Source: Buttiauxella sp965119215 (GTDB taxonomy: Bacteria > Pseudomonadota > Gammaproteobacteria > Enterobacterales > Enterobacteriaceae). Taken from it: 64,000 nucleotides of DNA. Position 1 is the first letter of the stretch; every line of letters starts with the position of its first letter. A program made the translations under genes and the position numbers. The stretch spans positions 1-64,000 of the forward strand of contig CBCPKK010000027.1 in assembly GCA_965119215.1 (NCBI GenBank), read 5' to 3'. A model generated the notes under the pieces. The model searched no databases and had not been told where the DNA came from. It saw nothing but the letters and a program-made list of their open reading frames with translations. Shown piece by piece: positions 46,096 through 56,516 of the stretch.

Positions 46096-49000
46096 ATAAG
46101 AACCTCTATCGCATTGTTTTTAACAAAGCCCGTGGCATGTTAATGGTAGTGGCGGATATTGCCGCATCCGGGCGAGCCTCTTCCTCGCCGTCTTCCGGTG
46201 TGGGCCATACGCTCTCACAATGCGTGAGCTCACTTTCGCGTTTGAATTTCAGCCTGTTGCTGGCGCTGGGATGTGTGAGTATTACCGCCCAGGCTGGCCT
46301 GGTAGCGGACGGGTCGGCTGCGGGCCAACAGCAGCCGACCATCATTAGCAGCGCTAACGGTACGCCGCAGGTCAACATTCAGACGCCGAACAGCAATGGT
46401 GTTTCACACAATAAATACAGCCAGTTCGATGTTGACGGGCGCGGCGTTATTCTCAATAACTCGCACAACGCCACCCAGACGCAACTCGGCGGCATGGTCA
46501 CCGGTAATCCGTGGATGGCGAAAGGTGAAGCGAAGATTATCCTCAACGAGGTGAACTCCCGCGATCCGAGCATGCTCAACGGTGTGATTGAAATCGCCGG
46601 TAAAAAAGCGCAACTGGTGATCGCCAACCCAGCGGGCATTACCTGCGATGGCTGCGGTTTTATCAACGCTAACCGCACAACGCTCACCACCGGACAGCCA
46701 CAGTTCAACGGCGGGCAACTCAGTGGTTACGATGTCAACCGGGGTGAGATTGTTATCCAGGGGCGGGGCATGGACAGCCAGAACCAGGACAGCACCGACA
46801 TTATCGCGCGTGTCGTTAAGGTGAACGCCGGTATTTGGGCGAATGATCTGAACGTGACCTCCGGGCGAAATGTGGTGGATGCCGCTCATCAGAACATGAA
46901 TGTTAAAGGTGATGATGGTAGCACCCGCCCGAAACTGGCTGTGGACGTCTCGCAGCTTGGCGGTATGTATGCCGGTAAAATCCGTCTTGTTGGCACCGAG
47001 AACGGAGTCGGTGTGCGCAATGCGGGCACGATTGGTACGTCGGCGGGCAGCGTAACTCTTACCGTAGACGGGCGCATTGAAAACAACGGTGCGATGAGCA
47101 GTGCGCAGGATTTAACCCTCTCAGCCAGCGGCGGTATTCAAAACAGTGGTACGCAGTACGCATCCGGTAACGCTACCCTGCTAACCCAAACGGATGTCAC
47201 CAACAGTGGCACCCTTGCTGCGGCAAAAAACCTGACGCTCAGCGCCGCTAGCCTCAACAGCAGTCAGACTGGCGTATTAGCCGCCGGGATGAGCAGTGAT
47301 GGCAAACTCGACAGCACGGGAAACTTAACGCTGAGCACGACAGGCAAGTTAAACGCTCACGGTCAGAATCTTGCCGCAGGCGAACTGAATGCGCAGGGCT
47401 CATCGGTGGATATCAGTGACAGCCAGACATATGGCACGAACGTCACTGCGACCGCCACCACGGGCAATCTCAGCACCGCACGAGCTAATGTTTCTGCGGC
47501 TCAGACATTAACTCTGAACACGAAGGGGGTCCTTGGTAACGACGGCGGCAAACTACAAGCCGATCGCCTGCAACTGGGTGGCAGCACGCTGTCCAACAAA
47601 CAGGGCACGATTAATCAGCTCGGTATTCAGGACTTAACGCTGGCACAGCAAAACGCCATTGATAATAGCGGCGGGCAAATCGCCAGCAACAGCAAAAATC
47701 TCACGCTCAGTACAGCAAAGCTGACCAACCAGAATGGCGCGATTATTCATGCTGGCAATGGCGCATTAACGGTGAACGTTGGGCAACTTGACTCTGCATC
47801 CGGCACGCTTGCCACTAACGGCGGGCTGGCGCTTAGCGGCAAAAATCTAAAACTCGATGGCGCGACCACACAGGCGCAGCACATCACGCTCAGCGCCGAC
47901 AGCCTGTCGCACCGTTCCGGCAACATGACGCAGACTGGCCGTGACGCGATGAGTATTACGGTGGCAAACGCGCTGGATAACACCAGCGGCAGCATGATAT
48001 CGGGCGGCGATTTCACTATTCAGGCAGGACAAATTACCAACCAGCAGGGAAAACTGCTGGTAGCTGACCATAATCTGACGCTGACAAGTGTGGGTGAAAT
48101 AGATAACCGCAGAGGGATGATTGCGGCTGATGGTCTGATAAACCTGACCGCCAGCCAGGTGGACAGCAGCGCCGGACTGATTCAGAGCGGCGGCACTCTT
48201 AGTCTTGACACCCGTGGTGGATCGTTGACTAACCAGAATAGCGGCAGCCAGGGCGGTATTATCAGCTTTGGTGATTTACATCTGACCAGCGGTAATGTGA
48301 GCAACCAGTCCGGCACGGTTTACAGCGCTGGTGAGGCGTGGCTCACCACCGGAAGCTGGGATAACACCTCCGGGCAACTGGTCGCAACGGGTGCGCTTAG
48401 CTACAGCGGCAGCACGCTGCAAAATGACAACGGTGGTGTGATACAGAGCGGTAAGAATTTGATGCTCGACACCCACGGTGCAGCCCTCAGTAATACCCGT
48501 AGTGGAGAAACCGGTGGTATCAGCAGCCTGGGAGATTTGCATCTCACCGCGGGTAATGTGAGCAACCAGTCCGGCACGATTTACAGCGCTAGTGATGCGT
48601 GGCTTACCACGGGAAGCTGGGATAACACCTCCGGGCAACTGGCCGCAACGGGTGCGCTTAGCTACAGCGGCAGCGCACTGCAAAATGACAACGGAGGTGT
48701 GATACAAAGCGGCAAGAGTCTGACGCTCGACACCCACGATGCGGCGCTCAGCAACACGCAAAGTGGTGAAACCAGCGGCATCAGCAGCGGCGGCGATTTG
48801 CACCTTACCTCAGGCAATGTGAGCAACCAGTCCGGCACGATTTACAGCGCTGGTGATGCGTGGCTTACCACTGGAAGCTGGAACAACATCAGCGGACAAC
48901 TGGCGGCACAGGGGGTGCTCAGCTACAGCGGCAGCACGCTGCAAAATAACAACGGTGGTGTGATACAAAGCGGCAATAGTCTGACGCTCGACACCCACGG

Positions 49001-52000
49001 TGCGGCGCTCAGCAACACGCAAAGTGGTGAAACCGGCGGCATCAGCAGCGGCGGCGATTTGCACCTTACCTCAGGCAATGTGAATAACCAGTCCGGCATG
49101 TTATACAGCGCAGGCGATACATGGCTGACCACGGGTGTCTGGGACAATACCCGCGGAGTACTGGCGGCGCAAGGTACGCTCCGCTACAGCGGTAGCGCAT
49201 TGTTTAACGATAATGGCGCAATGCAAAGCGGTAGCAGCCTGGTACTTGATACCCATGGCGGCACGTTCAGCAATACGCAAAACGGCCTGCTCAGCAGTGT
49301 GGATGATTTATACCTTACCTCTGGCGACGTGAATAATCAGTCCGGCACCCTGTACAGTGGTGCTGATGCGGTATTGACCAGCGGGAACTGGAACAATACC
49401 GCCGGGCAACTGGCCGCACAGGGCGTGCTCAGTTACAGCGGCAGTACACTGCTTAACGATAACGGCGGGACCATCCAGAGTGGTGACAGCCTCAGCATTG
49501 ACACCCAGGGGGCATTGCTCAGCAACACCCACAGTGGTGACACAGGCGGCATCACCAGTCGCGGAGACATAACGCTGAAAACCGGCTCGCTCGTTAACCT
49601 GGCCGGGGCGATCATCAGCAACAAGCAGCTAACTCTTAACGCTGGCGATGTAAATAACCAGCAGGGATTGCTGGTGGCGCTGGCAGGGCTAAACGCCAGC
49701 AGTAGTGCGCTCAATAACCACAGCGGCAGCATTCAGTCGGGCGGCGGATTAACCTGGAACACGAACGGTCATGCCTTTGACAATACTGACGGTTTACTCA
49801 GTGCGCAGGACGCTATCACGCTGCTTACCGGTAACGTGAACAACCAACAAGGGCTGTTGATCTCTGGTGGTGATTTTACCCTCGCGGGCGATGTGTTTGA
49901 TAACAGCCAGTCCGGCCATATTGCAAGCCAGGGCGACCTGACGCTGAACACTGCATCCATCGACAATCTCGACGGACAGATTCAATCGTTGGGCGACATG
50001 GCACTGCATGCCTTTGGGTCGGTTATCGACAACACGCATGGCCTTATCCAGACCGCGCAGCAACTGGTGATTAATGCCGCACAGGTCATGAACCAGAATA
50101 CCCACAGCAGCGATAAAAAGCTGGGTATTCAGGGCGGGGACATTCGCCTCACGGCAGATGCGCTGGCTAACCAGCAGGGCGACGTGCTGGCGAATAACGA
50201 TGTGGTGCTCAGCGTAAACGGCCTGCTCAACAACAGCAACGGCCTTATCACTGCCATGGACCAGGCTGATATTCACACCGGAAGCCTGATTAACACCCAG
50301 GGCGATATTGAAGCCGGTCAGACGCTGGGAATAACCAGCAACACCTTGAGTGGTGACGGCAAACTGCTGTCACTGGGCGACATGACGATTGGCCTGAACA
50401 GCGATTTCATCAACAGCGGTACAATCCAGGCCAACGGCAATCTGGACTTCACCACCTCCGGCAATGTCATTAACCAGAATCTGATGCAGGCGGGTGACAC
50501 GTTTACGCTCAATGCTGCCTCGCTCAATAACACGGCGAACGGTGAGCTGAGTGCCGGAACGCTGGATGTGAGCGTCAGCGGCATGCTGAGCAACCGGGGC
50601 CTGCTCGACGGTTACAATACCTGGCTGCATGCGCAAACCCTCAATAACATCGGCACCGGGCGTATTTACGGCGACTGGCTGGGGATTGACGCGGGTACGC
50701 TGAACAACCGCAAAGAAGGTGGCACGGCGGCCACTATTGCTGCCCGTCAGCAACTTGATATTGGCGTCGGCACGCTTAATAACAGTGAACACGCGCTGAT
50801 TTACAGTGATGGCAATATGTATCTTGGTGGGTATCTGGACACCGACCATTACGCCACCGGAAAGGCGGGCCAGCTTAACAACCACAGTGCAACGATTGAG
50901 TCAGCAGGTAACATGCGTCTCAACGTCGGTACACTTAACAACATCAATGACCATTTCAGTCTTGAAAATGTGGTGGTGTCGCAGGAGCACATTTCTGAGT
51001 ATCAGGTCGACCGCATAGGCGACCAGATGTTCAACGATAATGACTATGACATCAGGCTCGACAAGGACGAGACATGGATAATTTGTATCGAAGGTGTGAT
51101 ATGCCACAACACCGATGGCGATAAATTCACCCACTTTGATTACACGCGCACCATCACCGAAGACCGTGTGGCGGAAAGTGACCCGGCGCAGATTATTGCG
51201 GGCGGCAATATGACCCTCAACGCCGGTGATGTGCTCAACGATAAGAGCCAGATAGTGGCGGGCGGCACACTGAACCTTAATGCCACGAACCTCAATAATG
51301 TGGAGGTGGCGGCAGAGCGACAAATCACCGACGTTGGCATCGCTACGCGCTACAAACGTAAGCAAAGCAAGGGCGGAGATTCTCCGAGCGTGAAAGTTTC
51401 GGATTACACTCCGCCGACAGTGATTCAGGCTATAAGCCTGAACGCCAGCACCCTTGCACAGTACAGCCCGGTAGACGGTAGCGGGACGACAGTGGATGCG
51501 CATCAGAGCACGACAGTCAGCGGAACGGTACAGGGAGGGGGCGCGCTCAGTATTAGCGGACCGGCGGGGCTGACCGGGGCGAGTGCGCTGGCCGGTGGAC
51601 CTACGGGCATGGCAAACGGGCCTGTGGGCACAGTGTCCATACCGGGTGCCGCAGGTTCAGGCTCGGCGTTTGATTTGCCACAGGGCAAAACGTTTGAAGT
51701 GAGCCAGACGGGCGGTGGTAGTGACATCATCCGCATGGTTGGGCCGAATACTCGTATTCCCGACAACAGCTTGTTCAGTGCGCATCCGGAAAGCAACAGC
51801 CCGTATCTGGTCGAAACCGACCCGCGTTTCACCAATAACAAGCAGTGGCTTGGCTCGGATTACATGATGCAGGCGTTCATCACTGACCCGAACAACATCC
51901 AGAAACGCCTCGGCGACGGCTTCTACGAGCAGCGTCTTATCCGCGAACAGGTGGTGGCGTTAACGGGGCAGCGCTATCTCGGCGGTACGCAAAGCGACGA

Positions 52001-55000
52001 AGAACAGTACAAAATGTTGATGGATAACGGCATCAACTTTGGAAAAACCTGGGGGCTGAAACCGGGCGTAGCACTGACCGCAGAGCAGATGAGTCAACTC
52101 ACCAGCGACATCGTGTGGATGGTGACGCAAACCGTGCAGATGCCGGACGGCAGCACGCAGCAGGTGCTGGTGCCGCAGGTGTACGCGAAGGTCATACCGG
52201 GCGACCTGGACGGTAGCGGTGCACTGCTGGCGGGGAAAAACGTCAACCTGAACCTGACGGGTGATTTAACCAACAGTGGGCGTATCAGCGCGGAGCAGGG
52301 CACGCAGATCCTGGCCAACAATATCAACAACCTTGGCGGCATGATAAGCGGTAACGATGTGGCATTGCAGGCGCGTACCGACATCAACAATATCGGCGGC
52401 ACGATTAAAGGCGGCGACAGCCTGGTGGCACTGGCAGGACGCGACATCAATGTCACGACGACCACACGCAGTGCAACGAGTGTCGGCGGTGATTTTGCGC
52501 GTACTACGATAGACCAGATTGGTAGCATGTCGGTGACGAACGACGGCGGCTTCCTCGGGATGCAGGCGGGGCATGATGTGAATCTGGCTGCTGCGAGCAT
52601 CAGCAACAGCGGTGCGGACAGTCAGACGACGATACTGGCCGGGAATAACCTTAATCTCACCACGATAGACACCGGCAGTAAAAACAACGTCAACTGGGGC
52701 AGTGACGATTACCTGCACCAGTCGCAGAGCCAGCAGATGGGCACGGAAATCCTGTCCGGTGGGGGGATTGCACTCGGTGCCGGGCATGATGTGAATATCA
52801 CCGCAGGGACGATTTCGGCGAAAGACAATCTTATTGTGCAGGCCGGAAATGACCTGAACATTGTCAACGGCACAGCAAACAGCAGTTTTGACCAGTACAC
52901 CAAGCAGACGGGCAGCAGCAGCCTGACGTCAAAAACCACCACGGTTGACCGTAACAGCTTCAGCGACCAGACGGCAGTAGGCAGTCAGCTTGATGGCAAC
53001 AACGTGACGCTTTCAGCCGGACACGACATGCTGATTCAGGGTAGCAGCGTGGCAGGCTCGCAGGATGTAAACCTGGTTGCCGGTAACAACCTGACGGTGA
53101 CGGCGGCAACGGAGCAGCGCGACGAACTGCATCAGCATCAGGAGAAAAGCACGGGTCTGAGTGGCACGGGCGGCATCGGCATCAGCTACGGCACCACTGA
53201 CCTGAAAACCACCGATACCACGACTTCGCTGACCAGCGCAGGCAGTACCGTGGGTAGCATTAATGGCGATGTGAATATGGTGGCTGGAAACAATCTGACC
53301 ATAAAAGGCTCTGACGTGCTGGCGGGCAACAACATTGCACTACAGGGTAAGCAGGTGGATATCCTGGCTGCGGACAACGACAGCAGCAGCACCCATAAAG
53401 TGGAACAGAGCAGCAGCGGGTTGACGCTGGCGCTCTCGGGCACGGTGGGGAGTGCGATAAACCAGGCAGTGACCAGTGCGAACGATGCCAGCAAGGAAAG
53501 CAGCGGGCGCATGGCCGCGCTGGATGGCATGAAGTCGGTGCTCAGTGGTGTGCAGGCGGCACAGGGTGCAGAACTGTCGCAGGCGCAGGGGGGTGACCCT
53601 GGCGCACTGATTGGCGTCAACCTGTCGTATGGCAGCCAGTCGTCGACGTCTGAACAGACGCAGAAAAATCACGACAGCCAGGGCAGCACGATACAAGCGG
53701 GGAACAACCTCAGCATCAACGCCACAGACACCGATATCACGGTTCAGGGCACACAAATCAGGGCGGGTAACGACATCAGCCTGGATGCGGCACGGGACGT
53801 GAATCTGATATCGGCAGAGAACACCCACAATCTGGACGGTAAAAACGAGAGCCACGGTGGCTCCGTAGGCGTGGGGATAAACTTCGGCAGCGGCAGTAAC
53901 GGAATATCGGTGAATGCCAGCGTTAACAAAGGCAAAGGTAAGGAAACCGGTAACGGTACCAGCCATACTGAAACCACGATTGATGCGGGTAATAACCTGT
54001 CGGTCACCAGCGGGCGCGACACCACACTGACAGGCGCGCAAATCAGTGGCGATAAAGTGACGATGGACGTAGGTCGCAACCTGACGCTGACCAGCGAAAA
54101 GGACACCGAACAGTACGACTCGAAGCAGCAGAACGCCAGCGCGGGTGGGAGTGTGAGTATGGCGGGTGGCAGTGCCTCGGTAAGCCTGAGCCAGGACAAA
54201 ATGCACAGTAACTACGAGGCGGTGCAGGAGCAGACAGGTATCTTTGCGGGCAACGGCGGTTTTGATATCACGGTGGGCGAGCATACACAGCTCAACGGTG
54301 CGGTCATCAGCTCGACCGGTAGCCCGGAGAACAATCTGCTGGACACCGGCACGCTGGGCTGGAACAGCATAGATAACCACGCTGAATATGATGTGGAGCA
54401 CCAGAGCGTGGGGGTGAGCTCGGGTGGCAGCATCGGCAGCCAGTTCGCAGGCAATATGGCGAACGGTTTACTGGTGGGCGGCAACAGCAGTGGTAGCGCC
54501 AGTTCGACCACGAACTCAGCGGTCAGCGGCGGCACCATCACTGTCCGTGACCAGGATAAACAGGCGCAGAACGTTGATGATTTAAGCCATGACGTGGCAA
54601 ATGCCAACCCAGGGCTTGACGAAATCTTTGACCGTGAGAAAGAAACGGAGCGGCTGCGGGAAATGCAGGCCATCGGGGAGCTGGGCAGCCAGGCGGCAGA
54701 TATTGTGCGTACGCAGGGGCAGATAGAAGCGACGAAAGCGGCCAAAGAACAGATGAAGGATGTGACGCCGGAACAGCGTGAGGAAGCGGAAGCGACCTGG
54801 CGCAAAGACCATCCGGGCGAAACGCCAAAAGCCGGTGATATCGACAATCAGGTCTTCCAGGCGCTTTATGATAAAGCGTTTAACGCGTCTGGGTTCGGAA
54901 CGGGCGGGAAATACCAGATGGCGGCGCAGGCGGCGACGTCGGTGATACAGGGTCTGGCGGGCGGTAATCTGGCACAGGCGATTACGGGTGGGATGAGTCC

Positions 55001-56102
55001 GTATGTGGCGCAGCTTATCCATGAGCAGACGACCAATCCGGACGGTACGTTGAACAGTGCGGCGACGAATGCGCTGGAGCATGCCATCTGGGGAGCGATA
55101 GCCGCATCAGCCAGCGGTAACAGCGCGCTGGCCGGTGCCACGGGCGCGGTGAACGGCGAAATGATGGCACACCTGCTGGCGGAGCAGATGTTCCCTGGTG
55201 TTGATCCGAAAGACCTGAGCGAAGATCAGAAGCAAACGCTGAGCGCGTTGGGTACACTGGCCGCGGGGCTTGTGGGTGGAGTGGTGGGGGACAGTACCGC
55301 GAGTGCGATTGCGGGGGCGCAGGCCGGGAAGAATGCGGTTGAGAATAATGCGCTGAGCATGAGCGAGCTCTTCGGATCTGAAGGGGCGAAGCACTTCCAA
55401 GGGGCGGATTCTCTGGCTGAAAAGATGATTCAGGATGGTGCAACGCCTGAAGAAATGTCAGCAGCATTTACCAAATATGCTCAAGGCGATACGCCGGAAG
55501 GACAAGATCCGGCAAAAGGATTTTTGGTTGCTTGGGCAGAGTTCTTCGGTGTGCCAGTCAGTGCTATAGCAGATGGAAATCTGACGCCGCAGAAAGCTGC
55601 TGAGATCGTAGCTAGCGGAGTGCCAACGAGTGAAGCGAAGCTAATAGAATATGCAGCGGCAAAAGCGTTCCTTGCTGTAATTAAAGACGGCTCTACGGCA
55701 ATGAATACTGAAGCGCATAATTCTGCAAACTATGCAGGACTGAAAATGGATCTGAAGACGACTGAAGCCGCAAATGGAGTCGTGGATAGTTTACGGAATA
55801 CAGGGCAATTACCTGAAAATTACGTAGCTAAAACAGAAGCTATGTCTAATGGATGGAAGGCAGGAAAAGCACTAAACAATACAACACCTGGAGGTCAAAT
55901 TGGTGGGGATATTTTTGAAAACTCAACCAATGTATTACCTTCCGTTCCTGGGCGAGTATGGCGTGAAGCAGATATTGGGTTAGATAACACTATGTCAAGA
56001 AGCAATCAGGCTGGGACAAGATTGTTATATTCCGATGATGGGCTTCTCTATATCACTACAGATCACTACGATACAGCCACTTCGATAGGTACATGGAAAT
56101 GA
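46092..56102 (+). CDS. cdiA: CdiA: giant contact-dependent inhibition effector with barnase-type C-terminus
   Basis: This is a 3336-residue filamentous two-partner secretion exoprotein. ATG 46092 overlaps cdiC and begins the extended signal peptide (MNKNLYRIVFNKARGMLMVV), cleaved near ITAQA. The TPS domain follows, with NPAGITCDGCGFINANR near residue 177. FHA-type repeats include five 87-residue units (residues about 727-1157). A non-repeat middle part (about 1630-1800) sits where receptor-binding regions lie in other CdiAs. A second FHA block runs to about 2800. The pretoxin region ends at VENN (residues 3083-3086). The C-terminal 111 residues (about 3226-3336) align with barnase: K3247, E3292, R3310 and H3325 correspond to K27, E73, R87 and H102. 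The 140 residues between VENN and barnase are probably the cytoplasmic-entry domain. Confidence 0.93.
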   Translation: MNKNLYRIVFNKARGMLMVVADIAASGRASSSPSSGVGHTLSQCVSSLSRLNFSLLLALGCVSITAQAGLVADGSAAGQQQPTIISSANGTPQVNIQTPNSNGVSHNKYSQFDVDGRGVILNNSHNATQTQLGGMVTGNPWMAKGEAKIILNEVNSRDPSMLNGVIEIAGKKAQLVIANPAGITCDGCGFINANRTTLTTGQPQFNGGQLSGYDVNRGEIVIQGRGMDSQNQDSTDIIARVVKVNAGIWANDLNVTSGRNVVDAAHQNMNVKGDDGSTRPKLAVDVSQLGGMYAGKIRLVGTENGVGVRNAGTIGTSAGSVTLTVDGRIENNGAMSSAQDLTLSASGGIQNSGTQYASGNATLLTQTDVTNSGTLAAAKNLTLSAASLNSSQTGVLAAGMSSDGKLDSTGNLTLSTTGKLNAHGQNLAAGELNAQGSSVDISDSQTYGTNVTATATTGNLSTARANVSAAQTLTLNTKGVLGNDGGKLQADRLQLGGSTLSNKQGTINQLGIQDLTLAQQNAIDNSGGQIASNSKNLTLSTAKLTNQNGAIIHAGNGALTVNVGQLDSASGTLATNGGLALSGKNLKLDGATTQAQHITLSADSLSHRSGNMTQTGRDAMSITVANALDNTSGSMISGGDFTIQAGQITNQQGKLLVADHNLTLTSVGEIDNRRGMIAADGLINLTASQVDSSAGLIQSGGTLSLDTRGGSLTNQNSGSQGGIISFGDLHLTSGNVSNQSGTVYSAGEAWLTTGSWDNTSGQLVATGALSYSGSTLQNDNGGVIQSGKNLMLDTHGAALSNTRSGETGGISSLGDLHLTAGNVSNQSGTIYSASDAWLTTGSWDNTSGQLAATGALSYSGSALQNDNGGVIQSGKSLTLDTHDAALSNTQSGETSGISSGGDLHLTSGNVSNQSGTIYSAGDAWLTTGSWNNISGQLAAQGVLSYSGSTLQNNNGGVIQSGNSLTLDTHGAALSNTQSGETGGISSGGDLHLTSGNVNNQSGMLYSAGDTWLTTGVWDNTRGVLAAQGTLRYSGSALFNDNGAMQSGSSLVLDTHGGTFSNTQNGLLSSVDDLYLTSGDVNNQSGTLYSGADAVLTSGNWNNTAGQLAAQGVLSYSGSTLLNDNGGTIQSGDSLSIDTQGALLSNTHSGDTGGITSRGDITLKTGSLVNLAGAIISNKQLTLNAGDVNNQQGLLVALAGLNASSSALNNHSGSIQSGGGLTWNTNGHAFDNTDGLLSAQDAITLLTGNVNNQQGLLISGGDFTLAGDVFDNSQSGHIASQGDLTLNTASIDNLDGQIQSLGDMALHAFGSVIDNTHGLIQTAQQLVINAAQVMNQNTHSSDKKLGIQGGDIRLTADALANQQGDVLANNDVVLSVNGLLNNSNGLITAMDQADIHTGSLINTQGDIEAGQTLGITSNTLSGDGKLLSLGDMTIGLNSDFINSGTIQANGNLDFTTSGNVINQNLMQAGDTFTLNAASLNNTANGELSAGTLDVSVSGMLSNRGLLDGYNTWLHAQTLNNIGTGRIYGDWLGIDAGTLNNRKEGGTAATIAARQQLDIGVGTLNNSEHALIYSDGNMYLGGYLDTDHYATGKAGQLNNHSATIESAGNMRLNVGTLNNINDHFSLENVVVSQEHISEYQVDRIGDQMFNDNDYDIRLDKDETWIICIEGVICHNTDGDKFTHFDYTRTITEDRVAESDPAQIIAGGNMTLNAGDVLNDKSQIVAGGTLNLNATNLNNVEVAAERQITDVGIATRYKRKQSKGGDSPSVKVSDYTPPTVIQAISLNASTLAQYSPVDGSGTTVDAHQSTTVSGTVQGGGALSISGPAGLTGASALAGGPTGMANGPVGTVSIPGAAGSGSAFDLPQGKTFEVSQTGGGSDIIRMVGPNTRIPDNSLFSAHPESNSPYLVETDPRFTNNKQWLGSDYMMQAFITDPNNIQKRLGDGFYEQRLIREQVVALTGQRYLGGTQSDEEQYKMLMDNGINFGKTWGLKPGVALTAEQMSQLTSDIVWMVTQTVQMPDGSTQQVLVPQVYAKVIPGDLDGSGALLAGKNVNLNLTGDLTNSGRISAEQGTQILANNINNLGGMISGNDVALQARTDINNIGGTIKGGDSLVALAGRDINVTTTTRSATSVGGDFARTTIDQIGSMSVTNDGGFLGMQAGHDVNLAAASISNSGADSQTTILAGNNLNLTTIDTGSKNNVNWGSDDYLHQSQSQQMGTEILSGGGIALGAGHDVNITAGTISAKDNLIVQAGNDLNIVNGTANSSFDQYTKQTGSSSLTSKTTTVDRNSFSDQTAVGSQLDGNNVTLSAGHDMLIQGSSVAGSQDVNLVAGNNLTVTAATEQRDELHQHQEKSTGLSGTGGIGISYGTTDLKTTDTTTSLTSAGSTVGSINGDVNMVAGNNLTIKGSDVLAGNNIALQGKQVDILAADNDSSSTHKVEQSSSGLTLALSGTVGSAINQAVTSANDASKESSGRMAALDGMKSVLSGVQAAQGAELSQAQGGDPGALIGVNLSYGSQSSTSEQTQKNHDSQGSTIQAGNNLSINATDTDITVQGTQIRAGNDISLDAARDVNLISAENTHNLDGKNESHGGSVGVGINFGSGSNGISVNASVNKGKGKETGNGTSHTETTIDAGNNLSVTSGRDTTLTGAQISGDKVTMDVGRNLTLTSEKDTEQYDSKQQNASAGGSVSMAGGSASVSLSQDKMHSNYEAVQEQTGIFAGNGGFDITVGEHTQLNGAVISSTGSPENNLLDTGTLGWNSIDNHAEYDVEHQSVGVSSGGSIGSQFAGNMANGLLVGGNSSGSASSTTNSAVSGGTITVRDQDKQAQNVDDLSHDVANANPGLDEIFDREKETERLREMQAIGELGSQAADIVRTQGQIEATKAAKEQMKDVTPEQREEAEATWRKDHPGETPKAGDIDNQVFQALYDKAFNASGFGTGGKYQMAAQAATSVIQGLAGGNLAQAITGGMSPYVAQLIHEQTTNPDGTLNSAATNALEHAIWGAIAASASGNSALAGATGAVNGEMMAHLLAEQMFPGVDPKDLSEDQKQTLSALGTLAAGLVGGVVGDSTASAIAGAQAGKNAVENNALSMSELFGSEGAKHFQGADSLAEKMIQDGATPEEMSAAFTKYAQGDTPEGQDPAKGFLVAWAEFFGVPVSAIADGNLTPQKAAEIVASGVPTSEAKLIEYAAAKAFLAVIKDGSTAMNTEAHNSANYAGLKMDLKTTEAANGVVDSLRNTGQLPENYVAKTEAMSNGWKAGKALNNTTPGGQIGGDIFENSTNVLPSVPGRVWREADIGLDNTMSRSNQAGTRLLYSDDGLLYITTDHYDTATSIGTWK
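48270..49562 (+). repeat. Five tandem 87-residue FHA repeats inside cdiA
   Basis: The unit beginning GDLHLTSGNVSNQSGT recurs at 48270, 48531, 48792, 49053 and, more diverged, 49302. The period is exactly 261 bp except for one unit of 249 bp. Units three and four are very similar at DNA level. They lengthen the beta-helical stalk. Confidence 0.88.
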
Positions 56103-56395
56103 TTAGAAAAGACATTACTCTAGATGGGCAGGACATGCATACAGAGGCTGACTTTCACAGCATTATTGCTGAAATGCTGGATTTTGGACCTTACTATGGA
56201 AAGAATTTAGATGCTTTGTGGGATCGATTGAGTACTGATGTAGAAAGACCAGTTAATATTATCTGGTTACATTCAGATCTATCAAGGCAACGTCTCGGTG
56301 AGCGCTTTGACAAGATTGTTCAGATCCTCGAACGAACAAAGCAGCAAGACATCCAATTCTCTTGGGATGAGAAGTTTGATTATATTTTGAAATAG
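56099..56395 (+). CDS. cdiI: CdiI immunity protein, barstar family
   Basis: This 98-residue protein is recognisably barstar, the inhibitor of barnase. The inhibitory helix YYGKNLDALWDRL (residues 32-44) matches the barstar YYGENLDALWDCL; D38, W41 and D42 correspond to barstar D35, W38 and D39, which plug the barnase active site. ATG 56099 overlaps the cdiA stop as ATGA; an ATG two codons earlier is less well spaced from AGG. It protects the producer and its siblings from the CdiA nuclease. A terminator follows at once. Confidence 0.93.
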   Translation: MIRKDITLDGQDMHTEADFHSIIAEMLDFGPYYGKNLDALWDRLSTDVERPVNIIWLHSDLSRQRLGERFDKIVQILERTKQQDIQFSWDEKFDYILK

Positions 56396-56401
56396 GAATA
56401 A

Positions 56402-56428
56402 ATCCCGGCCAAGTCGCCGGGATCTTTT
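56402..56428 (+). terminator. Intrinsic terminator of the cdi operon
   Basis: An 8-bp stem ATCCCGGC/GCCGGGAT with a 6-nt loop is followed by CTTTTT. It lies six bases after the immunity gene, so the orphan modules downstream are not expected to be transcribed with cdiA. Confidence 0.88.
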
Positions 56429-56516
56429 TGTTGCATAGAAAACCCTCAGCCAGGCTAGGGGTTCCGTAAAGATTTCAGCTTTGAGTCGGTCTTTTAATGG
56501 ATAGTAACGCTTGTGG

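Noticed and set aside
48276..48803. Long minus-strand open frames inside cdiA (also at 53340-54401)
   Set aside because: They mirror the cdiA repeats in the antisense frame, lack ribosome sites and family motifs, and follow from the codon bias of a repetitive GC-rich gene.
48270..49562. CRISPR-like periodic repeats
   Set aside because: The period is 261 bp, in frame within cdiA, with no short repeat/spacer structure; these are protein repeats.
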